Shown piece by piece: positions 19,713 to 31,345 of a stretch of 64,000 bases of DNA. The notes under the pieces are model-generated. The model saw only the letters and a list, made by a program, of their open reading frames with translations, was not told the DNA's origin and made no database searches. The position numbers and the translations under genes are program-made. Every line of letters begins with the position of its first letter. Position 1 is the first letter of the stretch. This DNA is from Trichobilharzia szidati (taxonomy: Eukaryota > Platyhelminthes > Trematoda > Strigeidida > Schistosomatidae), in contig OX235271.1 in assembly GCA_944472155.2 (NCBI GenBank), forward strand, positions 44,341,991 through 44,405,990, given 5' to 3'.

Positions 19713-22700
19713 ATGTCAGAATTATTGGCCCAAGCTGGATTGTATATCGATGATTTTTATAAACTGAGGATAGTTGATCCAAAAGTCACTCAGGAGACCA
19801 ACGAACTTAAGGAAGAATGTGAAAAATACATTACAAGTATGTCATAACTTCAAGTTGATATGCTTGAGATATTTCGAGCCTTCTTAAACTTTATAAGTTA
19901 CTTAAAAGGTTTACTGTATTAGCGTTCTTTCATCATTTCAGTATACAGAGCTTGATTTTCGCATTTGTCAGTAATGCGGTTGCGTCATTTGTGGTATGCG
20001 TACAAGATGAATAAATTCAACTCTAAATTACATGATTTTGTGTTTTGTAGACCTTATCATGTAACACTAGTAGTAAAAAAATGTCAGATTGGGCTATACC
20101 ACTTGCTGATGAATTTCTTGTGGATGATTCAGTATTTCTTTAGCTTTCGACACAATATTTTGTTAGAATGTTTTGAAAGCTTTCAAGAACTAAGGCGATA
20201 TGAAGAGGTGTCCGCGTTGTAGGCATGAGACGTGTATTTTCATGAGAGTTCTGTGGATCATTTTTTTAATCATAATGTAGAGCTTTTGGAACGAATTTAT
20301 CTTTTACTTAGTTTCTTTGCCGCCATTTCCCAAATATAGAGTCTTTGTTTTTTTGTTCCTTCTCTCCCCCAGCCAGCCATTTTTTTGGGCGCATTGCAGA
20401 CTTATTGGGGCAGACTTCGGGTGCATTGCAGACTTTTTTGGGCAGTCTTCGGGGCGAATACTCAAGAACGGCAATGCGCCCAAAGGTTTTTGCCCCGAAA
20501 AGTCTGCAGTGCCCCCGAAGAAAATGCTAGCTGGGCCGATGTCTAGTATCGAAGAAAAGTGATTACTTCTGAATATTTGAAGGCCATAGCAAACAATTTG
20601 GGTTCCTTTAGACGGATCGTATGTTCCTTAAGATAATACGTCCATGTATGTAGCAGTGGAATAAATATGAGGATATTTTAATTTACCTCTAAGGGTTCCA
20701 AATAGTAGGGAATCCTACTAAATTCCTCTACTTGTCAAAATCTAGTAAGTTGATGGAGGTCAAACTCACATCTGGCAGTCTTTTCAATAATCATTCAGTC
20801 CATTTAATACAAGTGTTGTTGTTCTACACTTTTTAACCTTTGGAAGCGTTAAGATGTCTCCTGCAATCTAAGGTAATCTGGTAATACTTTATTCGGCATT
20901 TCTTCGAACTGACTGACAACAAACTAGGAAGACCGCAGTTATTCATTTATAGTAATTTTACATACGACAGTATATGGGTGACCAGTGGGACACTATTCTC
21001 ATATGACACGGACTGAGAAGTGGAAATTCGCTTTTCAAGGAGAAGGGCTTTGATTTTTAATTTACAGGCGATGAAAAAACTTAGTTTTGGTTGACTGGTG
21101 TGGATTGGAACTTTTTCGTGGACTCCATAACTGTGACTTCCGTAATACAAGTGCTTTTCACTTATTTCTTGAATTTGGAAACGTAAGATGAGAAAAGTAG
21201 GTCCTTGATATTACCTCTGTTGTGCGCTGCTATGACAACAGTTCCCTTCACAGTACCAGGAGATTTCTTTTTCAGTAATGGTATTTTAAAGTAACTGCTA
21301 GAATACAACAAAACATATCTGCACAATCCGTTGGAACTGGTAGTCTTGTGTTATTGGCCGTAGGTCACTTAGGGAAATTCAAAGCTGATAAATGCTAAAC
21401 GGGACTTGTGAAGGAAGCTAAATACTAGGAACATATACCGTGTTCTATTCTAATTGGTGCCTTCACGCAATACATTACAAAGAATTTTCATTTGAGGCGG
21501 CCTCAACCAACGATATTCATCAGGAATGCTCACTATGACCATTTTTACTAAATTTCATTGTGGATGTACTGGTGAATAAGGCTCTGCTTGATTTCAGTGT
21601 CCAACAAATTGACTTGTTTTGGTCGAAATGATTCGTTGTTCTAGACTACGCAGACAATACAGTATTTTTAAGTGGAAGTAGTAGCAAAATGAAGACTATT
21701 CTGAACATCTTGAATAAAAAGTCAGTATCTTCGGCTTGTGATTTGACTTTATCAGATGCAATATTATACTGTTGGATTGGTCTGTAACAACTGTAAGTTT
21801 AAAGATAGGGAATGAAATGATTGGATGTGTCAACCGCCTTAAATATTTTAGACGTTTCATTAGCCTTAATGAACTGGTTGCTAACAAAATGTCAGCATGT
21901 ATACAAACGGTTTGTGTGGTATCCGCCAACTTGGGTCATCTTTTGCGTTAGCATTATACCTGCTTATCCATCTGATAACATGCATATTGCCCAGATATTC
22001 CCTATGTCTTACCTAATTAGTGTGAAATACGACTTTTGGAAGTGCAAGAAGCCAAGATATTAGTGGTTTATAACCATGGGTATCTCTATTGACGACTTCG
22101 TGTTAGATGGGTGCAGAGTGTTAGGTAAGCAGAGGAAGTCCACCTCTAGAGTGGCGGAGATTAGGCGGTTTATATGTTTTGAAAATGTGTTGCTCACTCC
22201 GAGCCACCGAATTCACCGTTGAGTGTTGTTAGTTGAAATTGAAGTAGGCAGCAGATTAGTTAGGAGTGGTCAAACTAAGAGGCTTTGACTCTGGGTCTGA
22301 TTCTTATACGAAGGCGTAAACCGTTGATATAAGAATAAAACTTGTGCACTGTGGTAGAGTAAACTTCCATTATGGGAAAAATTTATTTTGAGAAAGTCTC
22401 ACGGTGTTCTTACGGCTTGTTTCAAAGAAGGAATTTTCCTACACTTTTTAAGCCTTAGAATGTTTTGACATGATTTTCAACAATAACTTAAGTATCATAC
22501 TCAAAGTTATTTTACGTTAACAGCTGTAGACAAATGGTCGTTCACCAAATTAGAAAGCTGTGGGCAAGTTTCATGAGTAGATGCAGTATTTTTTGGTCCA
22601 AATTCTTAAAAGGTAAATGTTTTGTGACACTTTTGATCAGCTGTTTAAGAATATCTGCTTCTGTGGCACTAATAACAGCCTATTTACTGTCATAGCATTA

Positions 22701-25700
22701 TAACTAGCCAAAGCATTTCCCAATGAGTTTATATCACTAAAACCTTTATTTCTGTTGAAATTAACGCTGATCATTGTGCAATTCTTTTCTATTTATAGAA
22801 ATGACTGACTTTCAAGTAATTGTTGGTGATCTCCTCAATTTAATTAGTTTTGTTGCCGAAAAAGTTGAATCACAGAAATTAAAAGTTTGTTTAATAGAAA
22901 GATATATACTATTTTATTATTTAGGCAATCGGTTCACGAAATTTACTTGTGTCTATTGAAAAACAAAGGCAATCACAACAGAAACATTTGGAATCTCAAA
23001 TTTTAAAGAAAAAGAAAGATATCGAACGGTAAGCTTTGGGACATATTTTTCTTCAGAATAGGTTTCGTGAATCCTTTACATAGAGTATTTTTTAACTGTT
23101 CTAGTGATTTTCCAAATAACCAGTTTCCACAGTTTTCAGGCAGGTGCCGAGTCTATTAATCTAAATACTAAACAAATTTTAATTTCACTTAAATTACGTG
23201 ACTTTTTTTTATCGGTTGTCACTTGGGTCTTCTAACGCAATCGGTCTTAAGTGATCTAAAGGTTAGTTCATACTTCAACTGTAGTTTTAAGTTAATTAAA
23301 AAGGGTCATTTTAGTTAGTTAGGCAAACAGTTTGACGATTGTTTTTTTAACACAATATGCGAGGCTATCATGGGGTTTTCCTTTAGTAAATGTCTAATTA
23401 AATAAGCAAAAAATGTCTTTCATGTATGACCAGCTACTTGAACTAGATCATTCAGCACCATGCAATTTATCCTCTAAAGTAATGTGCAGGGCCAGATTTA
23501 GTCATTCTAAAATATTTTAAGATTCCTCGACTTAGGCATAGCCAAAGTTCTAGCTATATATGTACGAAAACCTAAAATATGTTTTCAAAACGTTTTGTTA
23601 AACCCTTCCCTTGGGTCGTAGTAATGTTATTTTTTTTGAATATGAATGCTTGAATTCATTCCGCTCCACTTCATCTTCACCTTTTTATTGTTATCATCAC
23701 CGCACTTTTAATTTTTTGAAAATACTTGACCTAATTTCAGAATCTCCAGAGCAGGTCATTTATCTTATAATCATTTAACGTGTTGTAATTCATCGATTTC
23801 AACTCTAACCCTTTAACCATGTTGTTAATTATCTTTATTCTCATCATGTGTAAATTGACTGTGCAATTTTTGGTACCACTTAATGCCTTTTTCCGTGATA
23901 AATATACTACTGTACAGCTTGGAAATGAAGTCACTGAAAAGAAGTATTTCTTCTTTGAGTTCTAGATCTACTATTAACTTGTCCAGAGACCAGTTTACTT
24001 GCTGAAACATGAATTGTGATTTGGCAAGATCAAAAATTTGCTTATACTGACAGAAATGGGAGGTCTGTTGGCATACAATAGCTGCGCTAGGTAAATTGAA
24101 AGGAGATGAAACCATAGAACACATGGTGCGCAGAATAAACCTTTGATTTTGTATAAAACATCAGCACTATAAGAAGTCTGTCATCGTTGATTTGATCCAC
24201 CATCTCCTTACAAACTTGCTGCATGTTTGTTCAGCTTCGTTTTTTGTGGTATTGTGAAGAGTGACAACTTCAACTGAGTCAACTCTATTCAGTTTCCTAC
24301 CGTCATGTCTTTGTTTATCTGGTTTATAAGTGGGACAATTACAATGTCATTTAGTATACGCTCATTGCACTGAATGTGTTGAATCTCATGTAGGCTGAAT
24401 ATCTAAACGATGTAGTTAGCTTAATACACCTTGAGACAAAATTGTGTTTTTTTCAGCAAGTCCTATTTGTTTTTAGAGTTTGTCTGCGGATTGATATCAA
24501 TTAGAGAACCATTGAAAACAAGCACTGGAGTGCTGGGCAGCTGTTTCATCCTAGTTCTTTTGGAAATCATCGGCGGTAAAGTCCCACCGCCGGAGCTCGA
24601 ACTCACGACCTTCCGGTTACAATGCAAGCTCGAAAACCATTCAGCCACTAGGACCCGATTCTTTGGTCAGACCATGAATTGTAACTTCTATGAATTCGTG
24701 ATTTTAGCACTACTGGCACCAACCGATGTGATCAGTGGGCCTCACTGGTCACGACTTCTCACTTCGTTCTGTAGCAAGTCTAACTGATATCAATCCGTGG
24801 TCAAGTTGAAAAAACAAATCTCATCCTTACAAATCAACTCTTAAGTCCTATTTATTCAATCGTTGTGTTAACAAAATTTGTTTAAGTGGCTTTTATTTAA
24901 CTTATTTGAATGAGCATACAAACTTTGACTGGTTTCTGAATTAGTTGACGTAAGTTGTCTTATGGACTGACGTTTGGACTTATTACAAATTTAGTATTCT
25001 AAATTTTGATATGAAAATCATTGAAATATAGTCGGTTTCCTTGTAACTGGTTCGTTAATATTTCTGCATGAGATAGAAAAATTGAAAAGTAGTTAATAAG
25101 AATAGTATGTCACAAATGTATACCGAATTTCTTATGAGCATTTATACTTATCTACAATTGCGTAAACTGAAATTTTAAGTAGTGTAGAACAAGATTTGTA
25201 GTTTGAGATATCTGATTGGTGAGTGAGCCTGCTCAACTACAATTTGAAATATGTGTCACGTTGAAAGTAATACAAGCTGCGTACTTAAAAATACGACGAG
25301 AGGACAGCGCCTGAAGGTATTTTATATTCTCGTAGAATAACAACCAATAGGTACGCGGACATGGAACTGATATGCCGATTTCTAAGAGGAAGCCAATCAA
25401 TTAAGAATTATTTACCGTATTTTGAAGGAATATTCCTGTAGGTTTTATCGTACCAGAAAAATTTGTTGAACAGAGGTTAGACTAAAAGCCCTTACCATTA
25501 TACTGTAAATAATGTGCATCATTTTTGGAGTCTGAGGACAAGGTTGTGCTGCTTACGCGTAGGGGTACTACAGAAGTAAGGTGTTTCCCTAAGACTACCA
25601 GCAAGCCAGTTATACTGTCTTTTCGCTTTGAGGAAGGAGGTTATGAAAGGTCGGCTCAAAAGTTGTACATTCCGACTATCCCTACGTCTGTTCGTAGCTG

Positions 25701-26767
25701 GCTATAAAGCCTTCGTGCAGACACAACTCCAAGCAGTCTGTGTAACTGACTTCAAGTAGGTGTCTTATAGTAACGTAACACTAACGCTTTTTCTCTTTCA
25801 CGTACTTTAAAATGCATATTTGTACACCAGAAAAGCTTCACTTCCTCTCCTATGACGTGACAAAAGCCAAGATATGGAATGTCAGTATCGGATAGCAAAA
25901 TCACCTTCAGTCATAGGTTATTAACTCTGCAGTACTATTTAATACTGTATTAGTTTGCTTAGTAGATCTATCATTCAGTAAAACACTGTTGTTTACTGGG
26001 TAGCAATATATTATAACCAGCTAAAACAGATTAATTCCTTCGGTAGATTAACTGCTAGTTTATGTAATTCTAGCTCTTAGAAGTTTATTCTTCAATCACT
26101 AAATAAAGCGATATCATGTGATTTCACAGGTTCTTAACAGCTATAGACTAACTCAGTTTTTAATGACTATATAAGAACAAAAAATGACATACTTTAGATG
26201 TTTAAGTTAGTTTGTATTTCCCGACTAAACTGACTGAACTAGAATTAAATGCTCAGCATTATAGTGGGAATACCGTCAATCAGGGGGAAGAAAGGTACAT
26301 CTAATTGACAAGACCCAAATAAGACGTGATGCACTTCCTGGATTTCACTGTTAGTTATCATTAACCAAATAACACTCTTTCGATGTTTGAACAAATACAG
26401 AGAAAGTGTTATAAATTAAGAAATTCAAAACCCAAAATATCAAATGATGAAACATAAGCATTTTCACATCAAATTGTCATAAAGAAAAAATGTGAATTAC
26501 GAGGTTTTATGTTCAAGATACATTAGATTAGGTGCTGTCGTTTTCTGCAGCAAATTTTGTCAGTTCTGCTTTATCAATATTTTGATAAAATAATTATATT
26601 TTCATTTAATTAGTTCATTTATTTTAGATAATAATAAATTAGTTTGTTTATATTATATATGTATATATATTTTTTCAAACACCAGATTAAATGTTCAGCT
26701 GCAATTATTACAAAAAGAAGAAGCTGAGCAGACAGAATTTATTGAACGTTTTCTTATGGGTCGTTGA
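19713..26767 (+). CDS. IFT20: Intraflagellar transport protein 20 (4 exons)
   Basis: Exons 19713-19836, 22799-22884, 22925-23028 and 26686-26767 join in frame to 131 aa (human protein: 132). Donors GTATGT, GTTTGT and GTAAGC pair with acceptors ending TATAG, TTTAG and ACCAG. Recognisable family parts in order: LRIVDPKVTQETNELKEEC (exon 1), FQVIVGDLL (exon 2), AIGSRNLLVSIEKQR across the exon 2/3 join, and EAEQTEFIERF (exon 4). The second half is a helical coiled coil. IFT20 is a small subunit of the IFT-B complex that also works at the Golgi, sending membrane proteins to cilia. In a fluke, ciliated larvae, flame cells and sperm are the likely users (inference). An out-of-frame ATG at 19669 overlaps the start. 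The retroelement cluster ends only about 500 bp upstream. Confidence 0.93.
20381..20545. repeat. GC-rich foldback in IFT20 intron 1
   Basis: TTTGGGCGCATTGC near 20386 and GCAATGCGCCCAAA near 20472 are perfect reverse complements. Inside and beyond, GCAGACTT, TTCGGG and GGGGC blocks recur in both orientations (for example TTCGGGTGCATTGCAGACTT against the reverse of AAGTCTGCAGTGCCCCCGAA). The base composition differs from the A/T-rich intron around it. It may be a small foldback element. Confidence 0.7.
21480..22330 (+). pseudogene. RTE-like RT remnant in IFT20 intron 1
   Basis: Degenerate frames encode VVLDYADNTVFLSGSSSKM (a YADD-type motif with N for the second D) near 21640, GCVNRLKYFRRFISLNELV near 21823, then C-terminal family residues to about 22320 (for example TPSHRIHR). 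This is the same RTE family as 3970-5010 but older. Many stops. Confidence 0.75.
22885..22924 (+). other. IFT20 intron 2 (40 bp)
   Basis: GTTTGT to TTTAG between exons that join LK and AIG exactly as in other IFT20 proteins. Introns this short are known in schistosome genes. Confidence 0.88.
23029..26685 (+). other. IFT20 intron 3 (3657 bp)
   Basis: Begins GTAAGC and ends ACACCAG. It contains the hammerhead SINE at 24470-24830; elsewhere only short unassigned ORFs, including 25525-25707, which resembles nothing I know. Confidence 0.85.
24470..24830 (-). mobile_element. Hammerhead-type SINE, minus strand, with extra tail in inverse orientation
   Basis: On the minus strand: a 5' module (GCTAAAATCACGAATTCAT), a tRNA-like head with B box GAGTTCGAGCTCC, a degenerate ribozyme part (AACTAGGATGAAACAGCTG) and the tail GGTTCTCTAATTGATATCAA. 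A second tail copy in the plus orientation (CTAACTGATATCAATCCG) lies at about 24779-24800, so CGGATTGATATCA forms an inverted repeat around the unit. The 5' half of the ribozyme core is not recognisable. Confidence 0.75.
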
Positions 26768-26924
26768 AATACAGACGGAAGGCATACTGAGAGTACTGAT
26801 AACTGATTGTTTCTGAGCATTGTATTTACTGATATTTCTTTGATTCATAAAATATATACTTACTCAATTCAATTCATTTTATCAAGTATTGGTTTACAGT
26901 AACCTGATTGTTTACAGGTTTGAT

Positions 26925-27130
26925 CGTGAGATGACACCAGGTAGTGACCTTATGGTTACAAGGCGAGCTCGTACACCACTCAGTCACTGGGAACTAATCT
27001 AAAGGACCGTGAATTTCAGCTCCTACCAATTTGCGACATTTAATGCAACAACCGGTCAATACGACAGGCGAGTAGTTGTCCTCTTTTCCGAGTTCATGGT
27101 TATGACTTCATACTGGAACTCTAGGTAACT
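26925..27130 (-). mobile_element. Hammerhead-type SINE fragment (head and 5' module)
   Basis: The minus strand shows the family head (GTGTACGAGCTCGCCTTGTAACC) and 5' module in degenerate form; ribozyme and tail are missing. Confidence 0.55.
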
Positions 27131-27194
27131 TCCCAGAAAGAACCAGTCGCCAGTAAGCATCAGATTAATTATCAAGCGTTGATTTGTGGGGATT

Positions 27195-27335
27195 TTATGG
27201 TTACAGGATTGGATGGTCTACGAGTTCGCCTTGTAACCGGAAGGTCCTGGGTTCGAACCCTGGTGTATGTATACTGCTGGAGAGTCTCGGAATGGGACAA
27301 AACAACTGATATTAGCTCGTGATCATTCTATTTTG
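27195..27335 (+). mobile_element. Hammerhead-type SINE fragment
   Basis: GGTCTACGAGTTCGCCTTGTAACC, then the B box GGGTTCGAACCCTGG, then a ribozyme-like part CTGGAGAGTCTCGG...GGGACAAAACAACTG. The core has G for A at position 6 and AAAA for GAAA, so it should not cleave. It keeps C at core position 3. Confidence 0.7.
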
Positions 27336-28924
27336 TTTGATTTTAGGTAGTTTTAAGAAGGAAAGTTACGTTGTCAGCTCTTTTGTTTTATGAGAGTAAT
27401 GTTAAGTTTACTGTTGTATTTAGGCGAGAAGTGCTGGGATAAACTATATGAGAAGGTTTCGATTATATGATTGGAGGTTTCTTGGAAGCATTGTGTTCGC
27501 ATGTATAATTTTAATATTAGACATACGGAATCAAGGGAACAAAAAATTTCTGGAAATATGCTTACAAAAATGCAATTACCTAGGTGATTAGAATATATGT
27601 TAGCTACGTATTAACTTATATAAGAATTATGGCTGTATAAATCAATCAGCAGCCAACTTTTTGTGAAACTATTCGGTTACACAGTGTTCAGAGTCCGTAT
27701 AAAATACGTACCAATTTACTGATTTTTAGCTTCAGGTATCAATGTAAGCTTCATGATTGAAGCTTCGAAGGCGAAAGTAGAAAATGGTTGAAACTCTCAA
27801 GTGATATAGTAAATAAAGCCATGAAGTGATATTTTCTGACTGTCTTTGTTACATATCTCCGCTAATTATAGCGTCGGAGTCCGTTGCTATGGTGGCTTAA
27901 TAACAAGATATATCTTTTGTACGCTTTTTAAATGTAATTTTGAACTTAAAAAGGTTTCCTGACATACATGATATTGGTAGCATAATGCACTTGAACTGAT
28001 TCACATTCGCTGCACTTGTATCATAAAATGTTGCTCGGTACTGATATCTTCTCAATGGAATAGATTAAAGGAGGTAGTCAGTTGAAAAGTTAAACGCAAA
28101 TGATTGAATTTCTATGAAACGATGCAAGTATATTTGGCCTGTTTATTGAAACGCACTAATACCCACCGGATAAAGCGGGTGGCGCCACTTCAAAAAAAGG
28201 ATATTCCAAATCACAACCCATAATTGCTGTTTCCTTGTGTTCTCTATGTCTAGTAAACAAACTAATATGAAAAATAGGGGTGAAAGAGAAGTTTTTCTAG
28301 ATGCAGCTAAAGGTGATCAGAACAACATGTATGGAGTCATATAGAGTTTAGGAAATGCATTTATATTTCGCCTTCATGTAGGTTTACCCCAATTGATTTC
28401 TAGTGTGTTACACTACTTAGGTAACAGTTCAAATTACAACTGTATTAAACCTAATTCTGTATCGTCCTGTTCGTTAGAATCACTGTTGTTCACAAGGAAT
28501 CACCAATGTACTCCAATTTTCACGTGATGCAGAGATATCTCCTACAAAGCGTTATCAGATCAAATGAAATTTCAGTGTATCATTTTTTGTTCTTAGTTTT
28601 ACGTAGCTCTTGTAAGATAATCCAAAACACTTTCCATACATGTGTATTTTATTGTCTGTAAGGCATTTCATTTATATGAAACTGCCATTTGTAGGATACT
28701 TCGCTCGTACGACGTCAGCAAATTTCCATATTTTTAAACGTCTGTTAAAGTATCCTGTCACATTTTACCCAGACACCTTTCAGATTGATTTCCTAGAAAT
28801 GTCCCTTAAGGATGCATTACGAAACAGACTTGATTCGTCCCTAACAACAACAACAACAACCGGTTTTTGATAGAGAAAATTACTTGATGTCACATTTTCC
28901 CTATCAGGTAATTTTCTATTCGTG

Positions 28925-29175
28925 GGCATGTACTATAACTTTACAGATGAGGATGGATTTCCCACCGATGACATTGGTTGGTGTCAGTCGCGCTAAATCA
29001 CGAATTGGTAAAAGTTGGAATTCATGGACTAGCCATTGAATTGGGTCCCAGTGGCTGAATGGTATACGAGCTTGCCTTGTAACCCTGGCGATGGGTGTCT
29101 ACTGCCGGTTTTCAATGGTTCTCTAAATGATATCGATCCGTGGTCAAACTCGATGAACAAATCAACTCTTGAAGA
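28925..29175 (+). mobile_element. Hammerhead-type SINE with ribozyme deleted
   Basis: The 5' module (GCGCTAAATCACGAATTGG), the head (GGGTCCCAGTGGCTGAATGG) and the tail (TTTTCAATGGTTCTCTAAA, GATATCGATCCGTGG) are present. The ribozyme is cut out between TCTACTG and CCGGTTTTC, leaving a clean internal deletion. Confidence 0.75.
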
Positions 29176-29624
29176 TGGAAATATGTTTAGTTTTTATCAG
29201 CCTTGTGTGCTTTTCACGCATGACACCCTAAAGGGCCTTGAGAGTAGTTATAGAAATGAAGGTTTCAATAAATGTTACATTGTTAACAAACAACATTCCC
29301 TACGAAGTTTATATTCGTATTAAATTCGTTTAAATTCATATTCTTAAAGAGAATTAATTAAAGAGAATTGAAATGTTACTTTGAAATATTCAAATGAATT
29401 CATAAGTTTTACTTTGACAAAAAAAATAAACAAGTGTTTGTTACATGTAACGCAAAACAGAATAATTTGAATTTGTTTGTAATAATATAAAACTTTCATA
29501 TTTAATTTAATACTAATTATCTAGTTATCTGCGGAACCAATCTCTACTTTGAAAATTTCAGCCATTTCAAGCTTAATTAAAACAAGTTAGAAAATATCCA
29601 AGTTAATAAGATCATTGTCTGGAA

Positions 29625-31085
29625 TTGTAGATATTTATTGTGTCTTTAGGAATATTAATATCAAGGATAAAACTATGATATCTTTGGATATAAAATCTTT
29701 ATTCACAAATTTACCTCTAGTAGAAATGGTTAACTACAAATGTGAACAAGTGTAAAATCAGTGTACCATGAATGCAAATTTCAAATTTGAGGGCACACTT
29801 TACAGGCAAGTGGACGGGATGGCGATGGGCTCCCCATCGGGTCCCATTTTAGCAGATTTCTTCCCTATGAACAACCTTACCAAAAAATTCTTTTATTGCC
29901 GGTATATCGATGACACCTTTACTCTTTGTGATAATGATTCCGATAGGAACATAATGGTAAATGAATTCAATGAAGTATATTCTGCTATGAAATTCAAGTG
30001 CGAAGAGGAATCCCGAAACTGAATTACCTTCCTAAATGTTCTCCTTACAAGAAAACCAGATAGTTGTATAAACAGAAATTCACACAGGAAAAGTATATGG
30101 ACAGGACAATATACACATTTTCATAGCATCGTTCCTCTTCAGTACAAAAGAAATTTAGTAAGGATCGTCAGCTACAGGGTTAGAGCTATATGCTGAGAAG
30201 AGGTAATTGAAGATGAACTAGGGATTGTATATGATACCTTGATTAAAAATAGCTATCCCGACAAATTCATCAGGAAACATATGACTAAGAAAGTTGAAAA
30301 GGATTATTCACTATCCGTAAACAAGAAGTCTTTATATATACGACTGCAACTCAAGTGCGATATACCTTTCGAAATAGTTACGAAGTTAGGAAAATCTGTT
30401 CAAGGAACTTTTAATGCTGGTAAATTGCAAGTCTTATTTTCTACATGACCAATGGTGATTTCTCAATTGAAAGATTAATTACCTAAACTAGCCACTTCTA
30501 ATTGTATCTGCCAATTCAACAGCGCTTGTGGAGCGAGTTATGTCTGCCGTTGCTCTAGTAACTTGATTTTTCGTGCTTGGGAACATCTACATGTGTGGTT
30601 AAATAAAGCTGTAGTTAGAGGCGTCAACAGTTTGATATTAGAACACCTGGTGCAAACAGATCACAAAGTTAACATTAACGAATCTTTCTCTATCATCTAC
30701 CGGGTATCAAATAAATTGCCAAAAACATTCAGGTACTGCATACTCCAAACAGTAAAAGCTATTGTGATTCTTCTAAAACAATGGGTGATCTGTGTACAGA
30801 AGAAGCAAGTTCAGCCAACTCTACTGCCCTGGCCTTCAGTGGATACCATAAATTCATGAATTTGTATCATTATCTTTCTTAATTTCTCCGATATTCAGCC
30901 TATTGTTAAGTTGATACTATCGAACTGTGATCTATTGATATTATTATTGATTCGATGTTATTGAAACATCATTGTTGTTAATAACACTAATACACTCACT
31001 ATTATGTATGCATAACTATAGAATCTGATTATGAAATTATCGTAAAGAATATTCTTCGTTCACTAACCATTACTTTGAAAATCAT
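29625..31085 (+). pseudogene. Penelope-like element copy A (RT and GIY-YIG endonuclease, broken)
   Basis: RT: ISLDIKSLFTNLPL (about 29670-29720), YRQVDGMAMGSPSGPILADF (from about 29810), RYIDDTFTLCD (from about 29900) and FLNVLLTRKP (about 30030) match Penelope-like RT motifs A, B and C. An N-terminal linker follows (30239-30448). A GIY-YIG-type endonuclease region follows from about 30500, with SYVCRC in place of the usual Y-I-G-R and NLIFRAWEH as the helix; the ORF ends at 30859. Several stops (about 29752, 30020, 30196) break the frame. About 220 bp of 3' UTR matches copy B and ends near ACTTTGAAAATCA at 31085. The 5' part is missing. Confidence 0.85.
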
Positions 31086-31179
31086 TTACTTCTGACTCCT
31101 GTTCATTAGGTCCCAAATTGTACTATCTACTTATGAGTAATATGAAATGTAACAGTGAATTTTCAGCCTGAGGAGGAAT

Positions 31180-31345
31180 ATGTTCCAAAAAGTAGACACC
31201 CTATAAAATGGGACTGCTGAAGAGTCCCAAACTATGGTGAAACAGCTGTCCAGTACTTTCATGTTTTCCAATGGTTCTCTAACCGATGTCAGTTCATGAC
31301 GAAACCCTCCAACTAATCAAACACAGTCTCTACAAACCCAGTACT
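31180..31345 (+). mobile_element. Hammerhead-type SINE fragment with best-kept ribozyme core
   Basis: The fragment has ribozyme and tail but no tRNA-like head. It lies about 100 bp after Penelope-like copy A. The tail reads TTTTCCAATGGTTCTCTAAC then CGATGTCAGTTCATGACG. Confidence 0.75.
31211..31256 (+). ncRNA. Putative type I hammerhead ribozyme
   Basis: The core is CTGAAGA (31217-31223) and GAAA (31239-31242), with cleavage triplet GTC ending at 31250. Helix I pairs 31211-31216 (GGACTG) with 31251-31256 (CAGTAC), with one mismatch. Helix III is only A-U and C-G closed by AGCT. Helix II (GTCC with TGGT) is weak because of two changes from the family GGAC. All invariant core bases are present. 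Family-level fact: schistosome SINEs and Penelope-like elements are known to carry hammerheads. Activity of this copy is unproven. Confidence 0.6.

Larger units (their letters stand above)
19837..22798 (+). other. IFT20 intron 1 (2962 bp)
   Basis: Begins GTATGT, ends TTTATAG. It holds a GC-rich foldback (20381-20545) and an RTE remnant (21480-22330). I recognise nothing else in it. Confidence 0.85.
26768..29624. other. Intergenic, mostly unassigned apart from SINE copies
   Basis: After the IFT20 stop there is a CATAAA at about 26846 that could serve as a polyadenylation signal. SINE pieces lie at 26925-27335 and 28925-29175, and a short (CAA)n at about 28845-28860. No coding region recognised. 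Confidence 0.5.

Noticed and set aside
24431..24787. 118-codon plus-strand ORF in IFT20 intron 3
   Set aside because: It is read through the reversed hammerhead SINE.
25525..25707. 60-codon ORF in IFT20 intron 3 as an exon
   Set aside because: IFT20 is complete without it, and no family or second copy was recognised.
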